A stretch of DNA of 64,000 bases from Zea mays (taxonomy: Eukaryota; Streptophyta; Magnoliopsida; Poales; Poaceae): the NCBI RefSeq assembly GCF_902167145.1, contig NC_050099.1, positions 238,650,588 to 238,714,587 on the forward strand. Reading direction: 5' to 3'. Of the stretch, positions 10,303 to 19,876 are shown in pieces. How positions within the stretch are numbered: position 1 is the first letter of the stretch; each line of letters starts with the position of its first letter. The translations under genes were made by a program, and so were the position numbers. Under the pieces are notes generated by a model. That model ran no database searches. It was given only the letters and a program-made list of their open reading frames with translations, and was not told the DNA's origin.

Positions 10303-11919
10303 ATTCTGGGTGACATAAGCAAGGGAGTAACAACTCGCTCACGTTTAGCTATTTTTTGTGAGCATTACTCGTTTGTCTCTTCTATTGAGCCTTTCAGGGT
10401 AGAAGAGGCCTTGCAGGATCCGGATTGGGTGTTGGCCATGCAGGAAGAGCTCAACAAATTCAAGAGGAATGAAGTTTGGAGCCTGGTGCCACGTCCAAAG
10501 CAAAATGTTGTGGGAACCAAGTGGGTGTTCCGCAACAAGCAAGACAAGCATGGGGTGGTGACAAGAAACAAGGCTCGACTTGTGGCAAAAGGGTATGCCC
10601 AAGTCGCAGGTTTGGATTTCGAGGAGACTTTTGCTCCTGTGGCTAGGCTAGAGTCTATTCGAATATTATTAGCCTATGCCGCTCACCACTCTTTCCGGTT
10701 GTTTCAAATGGATGTGAAGAGCGCTTTCCTCAACGGGCCAATCAAGGAGGAGGTATATGTGGAACAACCCCCTGGCTTTGAGGATGACAGGTACCCCGAC
10801 CATGTGTTTAGGCTCTCTAAGGCGCTCTATGGACTTAAGCAAGCCCCAAGAGCATGGTATGAATGCCTTAGAGATTTCTTAATTGCTAATGCTTTCAAGG
10901 TTGGGAAAGCCGATCCCACTCTTTTTATAAAGACTTGTGATTGTGATCTTTTTGTGTGCCAAATTTATGTCGATGACATAATATTTGGTTCTACTAACCA
11001 AAAGTCTTGTGAGGAGTTTAGCAGGGTGATGACTCAAAAGTTTGAGATGTCGATGATGGGTGAGTTGAACTACTTCCTTGGGTTCCAAGTGAAGCAACTC
11101 AAAGACGACACCTTCATCTCCCAAACGAAGTACACACAAGATCTTCTCAAGCGGTTTGGGATGAAGGACGCCAAGCCCGCGAAGACACCGATGGGAACCG
11201 ACGGGCATGTCGACCTCAACAAAGGAGGTAAGTCCGTTGATCAAAAGGCATACCGGTCCATGATAGGTTCATTGTTTTATTTATGTGCTAGTAGACCGGA
11301 CATTATGCTAAGTGTATGCATGTGTGCTAGATATCAATCCGACCCCAAGGAATGTCACCTTGTGGCCGTTAAGCGAATTCTTAGATATTTAGTTTCTACG
11401 CCTTGCTTCGGGATCTGGTATCTAAAGGGGTCTACCTTTGACTTGATTGGATATTCAGACTCCGATTATGCTGGATGCAAGGTTGATAGGAAGAATACAT
11501 CAGGGACGTGCCAATTCCTAGGAAGGTCCCTGGTGTCTTGGAGTTCAAAGAAACAAACCTCCATTGCCCTATCCACCGCTGAGGCCGAGTATGTTGCCGC
11601 AGGACAGTGTTGTGCGCAACTACTTTGGATGAGGCAAACCCTCCGGGACTTTGGCTACAATCTGAGCAAAGTTCCACTCCTATGTGACAATGAGAGTGCA
11701 ATTCGCATGGCGGATAATCCTGTTGAACACAGCCGCACTAAGCATATAGACATCTGGTATCACTTTCTGAGAGACCACCAGCAAAAGGGAGATATCGAGG
11801 TGTACCACATTAGCACCGAGAACCAGCTAGCCGATATCTTTACCAAGCCGTTAGATGAAAAAACCTTTTGCAGGTTGCGTAGTGAGCTAAATGTCTTAGA
11901 TTCGCGTAACTTGGATTGA
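10303..11919 (+). CDS. pol: Cop-C reverse transcriptase and RNase H, open frame
   Basis: Open from just after the TAG at 10300-10302 to the stop at 11917-11919; the first Met is at 10411 (502 codons), but real translation would come from the gag-pol frame. Counting from that Met: RT entry WVFRNK (38-43), first catalytic Asp in MDVKSAF (101), YVDD at 186-189; RNase H acidic residues in YSDSDYAG (about 350), STAEAEY (389-395) and CDNESA (425-430); TKHIDI (443-448) and the ending ADIFTKPL. All RT and RNase H motifs are present. This Ty1/copia RT copies element RNA to cDNA in the particle. Upstream stops and frameshifts mean it is probably not expressed as part of a polyprotein. Confidence 0.9.
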   Translation: MLGDISKGVTTRSRLAIFCEHYSFVSSIEPFRVEEALQDPDWVLAMQEELNKFKRNEVWSLVPRPKQNVVGTKWVFRNKQDKHGVVTRNKARLVAKGYAQVAGLDFEETFAPVARLESIRILLAYAAHHSFRLFQMDVKSAFLNGPIKEEVYVEQPPGFEDDRYPDHVFRLSKALYGLKQAPRAWYECLRDFLIANAFKVGKADPTLFIKTCDCDLFVCQIYVDDIIFGSTNQKSCEEFSRVMTQKFEMSMMGELNYFLGFQVKQLKDDTFISQTKYTQDLLKRFGMKDAKPAKTPMGTDGHVDLNKGGKSVDQKAYRSMIGSLFYLCASRPDIMLSVCMCARYQSDPKECHLVAVKRILRYLVSTPCFGIWYLKGSTFDLIGYSDSDYAGCKVDRKNTSGTCQFLGRSLVSWSSKKQTSIALSTAEAEYVAAGQCCAQLLWMRQTLRDFGYNLSKVPLLCDNESAIRMADNPVEHSRTKHIDIWYHFLRDHQQKGDIEVYHISTENQLADIFTKPLDEKTFCRLRSELNVLDSRNLD

Positions 11920-12805
11920 TCTAGAGCATACATGTAGTCTATGCCTTTGATCATGTTACTTCATGCATTTATGTGATTTATTGCTTATTTATGGTGCTCA
12001 AGCTGTGCAAGGGATCCCCGGACCTCACAAGTCCATGTGTGAATGATGCACATATTTAGGGGGAGATGTGCTACAACTTGACCCTTTGAGACTAACCTTT
12101 GTGTTTGAGTATACTTGATGTAGTCTCAAAGGTGCATTGAAAGGGAAAGGTGAACTTGGACCATGCAAAGACTTCCACTGCACTCCGGTGTTTGTGTACT
12201 CACCTCCAAGTTCATACTTATGCTCTCATTGCCATTTTGCTCTTAATTGACATTTTTGGTGAGGCAATGGGGTTAGAGGGCCAAAAATGATCTCGTTTTG
12301 GTGCTTAATGCCAAAGGGGGAGAAATTAAGGCCAAAGCAAATGGATCAACTACCACTTGTGAATTTTGAAGACAATAGAGTTAGAACTTTTGATTTGTCC
12401 AAAATACTCTTATTGCAAAATTTGGTCTCTTGTGGGGGAGAATTTTGATTATGGGAAAAGGGGGGTTTTACCACTTGTGAATTTTGAAAACAATAGAGTT
12501 AGAACTTTTGATTTGTCCAAAATACTCTTATTGCAAAATTTGGTCTCTTGTGGGGGAGAATTTTGATTATGGGAAAAAGGGGGAGTTTTGGCACTTGATC
12601 AATTTTTCTTGGAATATCTCTCCTTGTGCCCAAACAAGCGTGTCTAACTTAGAGATAGGAAAATGAATTTGATTTGCAAAAACAAACCAAGTGGTGGCAA
12701 AGAGTGATCCAAATATGCCAAATTATAGTAAAAAACAATTTGGTCCTCAATTGCACTGATGTTGCACTTTTTTGGTTGCTTTTGGTTGTGTTGGCATAAA
12801 TCACC
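11920..12805 (+). other. Cop-C 3' untranslated region
   Basis: Non-coding, AT-rich sequence between the RT-RNase H stop and the PPT, with several GGGGGAGAA tracts resembling internal polypurine tracts (about 12058, 12317, 12435, 12555). It holds a 118-base tandem duplication, described separately. I see no env-like frame. Confidence 0.6.
12351..12586 (+). repeat. 118-bp tandem duplication in Cop-C 3' UTR
   Basis: Two adjacent copies of a unit starting TACCACTTGTGAATTTTGAA, period 118 (12351 and 12469), nearly identical. Each ends in a purine-rich tract (ATGGGAAAAGGGGGG). Confidence 0.85.
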
Positions 12806-12820
12806 AAAAAAGAGGGAGAT
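12806..12820 (+). promoter_or_regulatory. Cop-C polypurine tract
   Basis: AAAAAAGAGGGAGAT immediately before the 3' LTR start at 12821, where plus-strand DNA synthesis is primed. Confidence 0.8.
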
Positions 12821-14075
12821 TGAAAGGGAAATGTGTCTTTGGGCCATTTCTATAATGTTTTGGTGATTAAGTGCCCAACACATATTCTTTAAGTCCTAAT
12901 GTGACAAAGATTGAAAAAGTGCAAATCAAGGCACGAGGTATGTTTCTGGACTTAGTACATTTCTTCTTGAATACTAATGAAGTTATCTAAGTGCTAGAAA
13001 CAGTGAGAAAAGAAGAAGAAAAGAAACCAAAAAGACTTGGCTCGGTGCAGCCAAAACTCAACTCAGTCTGGCACACCGGACTGTCCGGTGGTGCACCGGA
13101 CAGTGTCTGGTGGTGCACCGGACAGTTTCCGGTGTGCCAGGCTGGTCTCCGGTGAAAAGACCGCTCTCGGGAAAAGATCAGCGACGTACGACTATAATTC
13201 ACTGGACTGTCCGGTGAGCTAATGGTCGCCAGCGCAACGATCGATCGCGCAATCCGCGGGCGACGCGTGGCCCGCACCAACGGTCAGCAGGGGCACCGGA
13301 CTGTCCGGTGTGCATCAGACAGTGTCCGGTGCGCCATCGGGCCCGAAGTTGCAACGGTCGACTGTGCCTTATTTTGAAGGCAATCGCGCACCGAACAACT
13401 ACAGTGACTGTCCGGTGCACCACACGACAGAAGGCAAGATTAGCCTTCCAAGATTGTCTTCAACGGCTCCTAGCTGCCTTGGGGCTATAAAAGGGACCCT
13501 AGGCTCATTGAGGAGTCACCCAAGCATTCTCTGAGTATTCTAAAGCATCCAGACTCCGCTCCCACACATTTGATTCTCTGTGTTAGCGATTTGAGCTCCA
13601 TTTGAGTTGCGAACTCCATGTGTTGTACTTTGAGCTCAAGTTGTGACTTGTGTGCGTGGTTGTGCTGTGGATTTGAGTCTTGTGTGTGTGTTGCTCTCCC
13701 CTCCCTTACTTCTGTGCTTCTTTTGTGATCATCATTGTAAGGGCGAGAGGCTCCAAGTTGTGGAGATTCCTCGCAAACAGGAGAAAGACTAAGAAAGAAA
13801 GTCGTGGTATTCAAGTTGATCATTGGATCGCTTAAAAGGGGTTGAGTGCAACCCTCGTCCATTAGGACGCCACAACGTGGAAGTAGGCAAGTGTTACTTG
13901 GCCGAACCACGGGATAAAAATCACGTGTCTCGCGTGCTGCTTATTGTGATTGCTTTGTTCGCACGAGAATGGTTCTTAGCCACTTGACTATACTAACACT
14001 TATAACTAAGTTTTGTGGCTATTAGTGTTTGATTTTTACAGGATCACCTATTCACCCCCCCTCTAGGTGCTCTCA
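12821..14075 (+). repeat. Cop-C 3' LTR, complete (1255 bp)
   Basis: TGAAAGGGAAATGTG to GGTGCTCTCA. It contains the U3 palindromes (for example about 13076-13130 and 13297-13335) and a TATA box at 13486-13493. It joins Tek-1 sequence (GTCGCTCCATGTTC) at 14076. Confidence 0.9.
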
Positions 14076-14621
14076 GTCGCTCCATGTTCTAATTAACATA
14101 ATGATCTTGTCATGAACAGTAAATAACACATTGGTAATAAAAGCATGATCATGAATAATGTGTATCTTAACACCCAAAACCACATAAAGCAATAGCAGGT
14201 ACTACCCAAAAGTTCAGTGGTAAACAAGGTATAAAGATAACCAAACTAGGGTGACCTATTGGATCCCATCAAAATTAACCTATGCAGATCATAATGATTA
14301 TCAGGAACATTATTGAGTAAAAAGAAGTGGTCAAGGGCACAACTTGCCTTCAACGAGCTCCTGCTCAGTATTTTGCACCTGCTGAGCACATGGGTCCTCA
14401 GTTGCTTGCCCGTCCACTCACAACAATACAAACAAACATAGTACATGAGAAATTAACATCACATCAAACAAGAGAACATACTGCATAATAATATTCTACG
14501 CATCATAATGAGATCGTAGGTTCAAGAATCACTAAATTCGGAGTTACGGTTAAGGAATTATGATTTTTCTAAAGTTATAAGTGTTTCGTATAGAATAAAC
14601 TAAGTGAATAATTATGATCTA
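14076..14621 (-). mobile_element. Tek-1 LTR, 5' part (minus strand)
   Basis: Resumes Tek-1 after Cop-C: the reverse complement reads AACATGGAGCGAC.., GGTTAATTTTGATGGGATCC, AAGGCAAGTTGTGCCC and CCGTAACTCCGAATTTAGTG, matching Tek-3 at about 20940-21440 and Tek-4. About 20 bases of Tek-1 between 5165 and 14076 are missing compared with intact relatives. The homology ends around 14615-14621; the first 1.8 kb or so of the LTR is not present. Confidence 0.75.
14348..14416 (-). other. Exon-1-like acidic segment with GC splice donor in Tek-1
   Basis: On the minus strand the frame reads D-G-Q-A-T-E-D-P-C-A-Q-Q-V-Q-N-T-E-Q-E-L and then V-E, ending GAAG/GCAAGT, a strong GC-type 5' splice site. Tek-4 at 42374-42442 reads E-Q-A-T-V-E-T-E-V-Q-Q-V-E-I-A-E-Q-E-L then V-E with the same donor. 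See findings. Confidence 0.5.
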
Positions 14622-15179
14622 TGGCGGGGATAGGTAGAGGGTTCTGGTCCGAGGGATGGGCTCGACTTTTATGCATGCAGGCAGACCCCATTACCCGGTT
14701 GATTCCCCCCCTGCACGGGCCCATGTTAGCGCGGTTGACTCCGGCGGATTCGGTGGAGCTCCGCAACAAACTCGCGGGGTGGACGAACCTGACAGTCTGG
14801 GCCCGTTGTCAGCGACGATTTAGCGCGAGCGCGCCAGGGCGACTGATCGTAGGGTCCACATGACAGCGACATGGCCTGAGTTGACTGGGTACAAGGCGCC
14901 CACTGGCAGGTGGGGCCGCATGTCGGCGCCGGTCCCCGGTTTAGGCTTCTGACTGATGGTTGCGTCGGGGAGGGAGCCGCTAGGGGCAAGCCGAGCGCCG
15001 TCGGAGCCGGACACGGTCGCCTGGGATGCGGGCAGAGGGGGAGCGGCCGACACGGGTCGGGCGTTAGCGAGACCGGACCCGGTGGCATCACGGGCAGTGG
15101 AGGCGCAGTCGATGCGGTCTGGACGCCGGCGGGGCCGGATCTGGCTGAAGATGGCGGCAGTGTGGGTGGTGGAGGGTTG
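14622..15179 (-). other. GC-rich sequence: interior of element V and possible Tek-1 remnant
   Basis: Right of the Tek-1 homology, GC-rich sequence runs to the Tek-2 target duplication. Across the Tek-2 insertion (15184 to 23350) it is continuous with the leader and start of element V. The minus strand from about 15180 down to 14960 reads proline/alanine-rich peptide in one frame but with stops in the frame entered from V's ATG. A CATAAAAG TATA-like motif lies at about 14668-14676 on the minus strand, so part of 14622-14960 could be a promoter stretch of Tek-1. I cannot place the exact join. Confidence 0.45.
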
Positions 15180-15184
15180 GCGGC
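15180..15184. repeat. Target-site duplication GCGGC of Tek-2, left copy
   Basis: GCGGC before TGTAACACCC; the same five bases follow at 23350-23354. Confidence 0.85.
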
Positions 15185-16555
15185 TGTAACACCCAAATTC
15201 TGAACTTGGGATTGGTAGAAGAAATCTGAGCAAAGTACTCTTGACAAATAATTGGATGTTATAATTCACACCTTTTATAGGTAAATGATCATAATAAAAT
15301 AACGATAGTTAAAATAAATCATAATAAAGATTAGACATTGAAAAATGTTCCTATCAAAACAAAGGGAGAATTTTTATTTTGAGTACACACCCAAAATAAT
15401 AATATATTGAAATAATGTGTTGTACTTCATGTTGAAGACATTACCTAATTAAAATAGTAATAAAATAAATAAAGTAATACTATGTAGAAATTGTGAATCA
15501 TGTTGGGGTTTTGCTTATGCATAAATTTGAATTTTAGAATTCAAACTTGGTTTGAATTGGATTTGAAATAAGGATTTGAAATAGAAATCAGAAAAAAGAC
15601 AATGCTTCTCTGTTTGGGCCTAGCTGTTCCGCGGCACAACTCCCTTCTCCCACTGGCCGGCCCAGTTTCACCCCGCGCGCACCTGAGCCTGAACCGCTTA
15701 CGACCGAGCCCACTCCCCAGCGTACCTCTTAGCTGAAACACGCATCCCCTTTGACTGTCTGTGGGACCCAGGGCACAGTATCCTCTCCCCTTTCTTCTCT
15801 CCGGGCCACAACTGAACCGCGACAATGTCGCCGCTGGGAACTCCGCGCTCACCCATGCCACAACCTCGTTGTCCCTCTCAGACGTGTGGACCGTTCGCGC
15901 TTAGTCATCAGATGGTGGACCCAAAACCACTGCGGCGTCTCTATCTTCTTCGTTGCAACGGCCGACGCCGGATTCCGCGCGCGTCATTCTCGCCGTGACC
16001 CGCTCGGCCCGCTGCCGCGGTTGGTCCATCCCGCAACCTGTCCTTGGGATACAAATACTTGTGACCCCGCACCCTTTGGCCCTTGATGCGTAGCGCCAAG
16101 CCACCGCCACCATTGCAGAGGGAGAGAAGTGAGTGTCGCCGCGGTCGATAGTCCAGTGCCGCGCGCCATTGGCGAAAGGCGGGGGTCGGGACGGACACGA
16201 GCCGCCTACCTTCGTCAGCTCGCCAGATCCACTCCATGCTGATGATTGGTTGAAGTCAATTAAGAATATGCTCAACATAGGTTTAATTTTGATGGGACCC
16301 AATAGGTCACCCTTGTCTGATTATCTCTTACCTTATTTACCCCTGAATCACTTGGGTAGTTTTGCTATTGCTTATATGGTTTTCGGTTAATATTTCATTA
16401 CATCCATGTTCCTATTATTCTGTTATGTTATTTATGTTCATGATAAGATCATTATGTTAATGGGAACATGGAGAACCACCCGGGAAAACAGTGCCACCAT
16501 AAGGGTGGTATGGGACGCCCTTAGCCGACTAATTAGGAAAGCTAGTGGAAGGCTA

Positions 16556-16560
16556 CCTTA
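16556..16560. repeat. Target-site duplication CCTTA of Tek-3, left copy
   Basis: CCTTA before TGTAATACCT; repeated at 22425-22429, where Tek-2 sequence (CCCGAAAGAGGCAAGG) resumes. Confidence 0.85.
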
Positions 16561-17308
16561 TGTAATACCTAAAATCAGATTTTGGAATTTAGGGAATAAA
16601 TTTACAAAATACTTGAATTGAGGTATCTTAAAAAATCTTTGAAAATGTTCTTCTTAGAATAAATAAATGGTGTTATTAAATTTTGATGGTTTAAACCTAG
16701 ATTGGATTTTGAAGTTGAAATTTGATTTTTTTAAATATATATATATATATAATAAAATTTATTTTGGTGATTATTTCTTTCATGAATTTTATCTATGGAA
16801 TGCATACATGTTGTATCTTTGTTTGTGGAGTTAGATTGGCTTGAAGTTTGAACTCTATTTGAATATAATTTGAAATTTGAATTTAATCTGATTGAAATAG
16901 AAAATTTGAAAACTAAAAAAAAGGAATTTGGAAAATAGAAAATAGTAAAAAGAAAAGAAACCGACCCATTCGGCCTAACCACCTAGCCATAGCCCATCTG
17001 ACGTCCTCTACCATTTCTTTTGTTTTTTATTCCTCTTGCCGCGCTTACATCAGCCTGACGCAAGCATTACATCATCATGCTAATCACCCTAATAACCCTT
17101 CACGTCACTTAGCAGTGGGCCACGTTTGTAAGCCTCATCCATGTTCATCTGTTCCCAGAACTCTCGATAAGATGCACGCGAGCCTTTCCGCAGATATCGT
17201 GGGCACAGGCGCTTAGAAGCTTCTTCTTCCCCGTAACAGAATGCCGATCCACCGCCTGAAATCTTGCCGACCGTTTCTGGTTCCTGCACAGACTCCGTAT
17301 GCCATGGG

Positions 17309-17316
17309 TATAAAAA
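17309..17316 (+). promoter_or_regulatory. TATA box of Tek-3
   Basis: TATAAAAA in CATGGGTATAAAAATGAAGG, in the GC-rich promoter part of the long LTR. Confidence 0.55.
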
Positions 17317-17771
17317 TGAAGGTGGAGCAGTCCCGGTTTGGCAGCTTGTCTAGAGAACTCACCCGTCGCCACGCGCGACCGCAACCAGCGACGCCTCACA
17401 TTCGCTGTGATGCCGAAGCCCGTCGAGCCACAGACAGGGAGGCTAGAGCCTTGACATTGGAAATAGAGAGAGAGAGACAGGAAAGGGAGAGAAGGGTGGA
17501 GCCGCTGCTGGCTAACTTGGGCATCGGCTCGTAGGGTCCCCAGGACGCGCAGAGTTCTCGGTGCGGGTGGCCGGGGTGTGGTGGCTGTGCGCGAAAGCTC
17601 AGTTCCGATTGAATTCCTCACCGGATTCATGTTGGCCATATATCCGCTTCGACTGGAAACAACGATGCCGCTGGGCGTTGGACAAGCTCCCTCCACGGCT
17701 TCAACGGCCGGTAAGTCGGCTACTTACATACTCACCATGTCATCCTCAGTACGGGTTGCGGCTTCGGTTTG

Positions 17772-17776
17772 GGCGG
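17772..17776. repeat. Target-site duplication GGCGG of Chim, left copy
   Basis: GGCGG before TGTTAACAAC; repeated at 20111-20115 after the right LTR. Confidence 0.85.
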
Positions 17777-17999
17777 TGTTAACAACCTTCCTAGCAGATG
17801 AGCTGATACAAGAATTCCAGGAGTACAGATGAGGAAGAACAGCAGGAAGTATTGAAGAAGAGAGAAGAACTTGGGAAACAAGTTGAGTTTTGGTAAAATG
17901 ATTCTTCGATGCCTTCCTCGTCACCTGACTGCTTCTTTGTATTGTTTCCCTTAAGCCACCTGGGCCGGCATGGGCCATTTGGGCTCATATTTCCTAACA
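17777..17999 (-). repeat. Chim 3' LTR (223 bp)
   Basis: TGTTAACAACC to TTTCCTAACA as written on the plus strand. Nearly identical to 19877-20110 except for a missing 11-base GAATTTCAGGA repeat and six substitutions. Confidence 0.9.
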
Positions 18000-18014
18000 T
18001 TCCTCCCTTCTTAA
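18000..18014 (-). promoter_or_regulatory. Chim polypurine tract
   Basis: Minus strand TTAAGAAGGGAGGAA directly before the 3' LTR start. It overlaps the end of the long open frame by a few bases. Confidence 0.75.
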
Positions 18015-18991
18015 AAATTCGACTTGCCCTCAAGCCGATACCTGGCATCAATTCCACCGGGATCCCAAACCATAACACATAAATGTTCTACAACTTGGTC
18101 TGCTAGAAACTTGAGCAGTAGCCAAATGAAATGAAAAAAGCAGTGATCAAGTGCCATAGTTTCTGTAGTGGCAGTAAGGCAACTAGTCAATTCTTTGAGC
18201 TTCCGTCTTTTTGAAAGGTTCTTCATTCTCTCAAGCAACACATGGGATGACCAATTCTTGTGTATGAATAGAATAGACTTCTGGATATGATTGAATATCA
18301 GTGTAATATCATCTTGATCCGGTAAATTTACTAGTATTTCACCGGTCAGCAGCTCGGAGTCGTAGCAGTGCGTCGTCCGGCCGTCGACACATGTGTGTCG
18401 TAGTTTGCTGCTGAACGCCACCGCGACACCTGGATCCCACAAGAATCGTTGCTGGACATTCACAGCTGCTCTGCAGGATATAGCAGTAACACGCTCCGTG
18501 TAGTAACCCTTGCCAATAACACGATCGAGGAGCTTCCCTCGTGCGCTGGGCTCCATTACCATCATAACCATCACATAGTGACCACAAGCAGCTAGAGCAA
18601 CTGGCAATGAATCCCAGACATCTCCTTGACCCTCAATCTGATGAACCATTGTGAAAACATTGATATCAAATCCTCCACAAAACTTGCCCCCAGCGCTTGC
18701 AATATTCACCACGGCTACCGGATTGAGCTTGACTATGGGGTGCAGCGCCTGGCTGGGACATTTGGTCGAACACCCAAGGGGCGAGCTGCTGCTGCTATCC
18801 ATCTTCAACTTGAAGATGGTGAAGGAGCAGCCGAGCTGGTGGTAGATGGGGGCAGAGAAGAAGGTGACGAACTGGCGGTCGGGGAAGTACTCATATCTGT
18901 CCTCCACCACCTGGTGCGCCCTGCGCATGATGTCCAGCTCCTGCGCGCGGAGGAAGTTTGCCGTGACGTCGGCGTCAAAGGTGCTGGACAC
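18011..18991 (-). CDS. Open 326-codon C-terminal part of the Chim frame
   Basis: This is the only long open frame in Chim, from MSSTFDADVT to GKSNF. Residues 1-65 resemble the C-terminal region of PP1 catalytic subunits, residues about 88-120 resemble the enoyl-CoA hydratase part of plant peroxisomal multifunctional proteins, and residues about 124-326 match nothing I recognise. The tail is hydrophobic and basic in places (KNLSKRRKLKELTS at about 255-270). The frame ends in the PPT, as often happens when an element's last ORF reaches it. Whether it is translated is unknown. Confidence 0.5.
   Translation of the reverse strand: MSSTFDADVTANFLRAQELDIMRRAHQVVEDRYEYFPDRQFVTFFSAPIYHQLGCSFTIFKLKMDSSSSSPLGCSTKCPSQALHPIVKLNPVAVVNIASAGGKFCGGFDINVFTMVHQIEGQGDVWDSLPVALAACGHYVMVMMVMEPSARGKLLDRVIGKGYYTERVTAISCRAAVNVQQRFLWDPGVAVAFSSKLRHTCVDGRTTHCYDSELLTGEILVNLPDQDDITLIFNHIQKSILFIHKNWSSHVLLERMKNLSKRRKLKELTSCLTATTETMALDHCFFHFIWLLLKFLADQVVEHLCVMVWDPGGIDARYRLEGKSNF
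18632..18730 (-). other. Fragment resembling peroxisomal multifunctional protein (MFP/AIM1)
   Basis: Reads SAGGKFCGGFDINVFTMVH. Plant MFP/AIM1 enoyl-CoA hydratase domains have a G-[KR]-F-x-G-G-F-D-I segment at the CoA-binding loop, followed by N-V-F..VH. About 33 residues only, too short for function. The similarity is by recall of the family, not by search. Confidence 0.6.
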
Positions 18992-19010
18992 GCCACGTTC
19001 CTTGCCGAAC
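18797..19010 (-). other. Fragment resembling protein phosphatase 1 catalytic subunit
   Basis: Reads ERGVSSTFDADVTANFL, then RRAHQVVEDRYEYFPDRQ and FVTFFSAP. PP1 catalytic subunits share R-G-V-S-x-T-F, R-A-H-Q-V-V-E-D-G-Y-E-F-F and V-T-x-F-S-A-P-N-Y at the C-terminal part of the catalytic domain, including the metal- and toxin-binding loop. After APIY the sequence jumps to LGCSFTIFK, like the PP1 end (L-M-C-S-F-Q-I-L-K), with about 16 residues missing. A host-derived exon is the best explanation. Confidence 0.7.
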
Positions 19011-19081
19011 CAGAGCAGGTGGATGGAAACCCTGTCCTCGATCTCTAGCTCGCCCGAGCGCGACGGGGATGCGCCGAATCA

Positions 19082-19250
19082 GGCGTCGACGTGCACGTCC
19101 GGGCCGAGGAACGAGCCGCCGGGCTTGGCGAAGATGCTGTCGTACGTGTCGACGTGGAGCACCTCGCGACCACCTGTATTGACCCACTGGCGCTCGCCGG
19201 CCTGCGCCATCCTGATGAGCTCGTCCACGGCGCACTCGGTGAGGCCCGGA
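19082..19250 (-). other. Fragment resembling an HD-Zip IV START-region segment
   Basis: Reads ECAVDELIRMAQAGERQWV followed by GREVLHVDTYDSIF and ends HVDA at the TGA (19079). HD-Zip class IV factors (GL2/PDF2/ROC type) have A-M-x-E-L-x-R-M-A-Q-x-G-[DE]-P-L-W, then E-V-L-x-x-x-E-Y and E-A-S-R-x-S at the start of the START domain. The spacing fits, but identity is moderate. The homeobox and zipper are absent. Confidence 0.55.
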
Positions 19251-19860
19251 GTCGAACATGTGGTGAGCGCCTCCATGTAGTTGGCGCCGGGAATGTCGTG
19301 GAAGGCTGACTCAGAAAACAACGTCTCCATGTTGTCTGGCGGATCCAGGTCGATGACGAGCTTGCTCTACGAGGGCATGCACTTGTAGGCCTCCTCTCTT
19401 TCCTTGAAGAAGGCGGAGCCCATGAGGCCGGAGTTGGTCCCGTTGCTGAGGAAGGCTGCATGGTCGAGGTCAAAGCCGTCGAACTGGGCGGCGTAGGCCG
19501 GGACATAGGAGTCGAAGGGCGCAGCGCCGTCGACGATTCTGGCTGCGCACGCATCAGCGACAAGCAAGCATGCCGCGAGCGTGACCTCTCGCCCTGCATC
19601 GGCCGCTCCCTGGCTTCTATCTTCGTGGAGCTTTGCATGCTCGACATCTTCCCGTTCCAGATCGCGCGCCTCGCGCAGATCGCTGGTCGCTACTTCCTTT
19701 GCCGGAACTTCGTCTCCAAGGTACGGTTCTGGCTCCCGCTTCGCATTCCACTGAGAAAACATTGCGTCTCACTTCGCGTTCTGCTCGTCGAAAAGCCTAC
19801 CGATCTCGTCGAGGAGAAACTTGAGGGCAGTGGGATCCATGGAGATTGATTGAGAATCGA

Positions 19861-19876
19861 CTCCTCTGATACCAAT
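19861..19876 (-). promoter_or_regulatory. Chim primer-binding site (tRNA-iMet)
   Basis: Minus strand ATTGGTATCAGAGGAG directly after the 5' LTR (19877-20110), a good match to the complement of initiator tRNA-Met. Confidence 0.85.

Larger units (their letters stand above)
5171..14075 (+). mobile_element. Cop-C: Ty1/copia element of Opie/Ji (SIRE) type
   Basis: Two LTRs flank a full gag-protease-integrase-RT-RNase H order. The right LTR is complete (12821-14075, TGAAAGGG to CTCTCA). The left LTR lacks about its first 115 bases, and neighbouring Tek-1 sequence is missing too, so a small deletion crossed the insertion border. Coding sequence has six internal stops and about four frameshifts, but the RT-RNase H frame is open. 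It sits inside the Tek-1 LTR (4240-5165 and 14076-14621). Confidence 0.9.
18011..19840 (-). pseudogene. Chim internal reading frame, chimeric, three stops
   Basis: From the ATG at 19840 (MDPTALKFLLDEIGRLFDEQ, a gag-like N-terminus about 35 bases after the PBS) one frame runs 610 codons to TAA at 18011-18013. It is broken only by TGA at 19769-19771, TAG at 19367-19369 and TGA at 19079-19081; I detect no frameshift. Order: gag-like head; unidentified part (about 19760-19370); HD-Zip IV START-like part (about 19250-19082); PP1-like part (about 19010-18797); MFP/AIM1-like part (about 18730-18632); unidentified tail. The last 326 codons (18991-18011) are open. For a decayed random fusion, three stops and no shift in 610 codons is few. 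The protein, if ever made, has no predicted enzyme activity because every fragment is incomplete. Confidence 0.7.

Noticed and set aside
13485..13910. 141-codon minus-strand frame and its twin at 5400-6120
   Set aside because: Both lie in the Cop-C LTRs, antisense to the promoter and leader, with no domain.
14726..15269. Two overlapping minus-strand frames of 173 and 149 codons as a real gene
   Set aside because: They cross from V interior into the Tek-2 LTR at 15184, so parts come from different elements; the proline/arginine bias reflects GC content.
18331..18991. Chim tail (residues about 124-326) as a further captured host gene
   Set aside because: I could not match it to any family from memory; it may equally be element sequence, so I left it unidentified.
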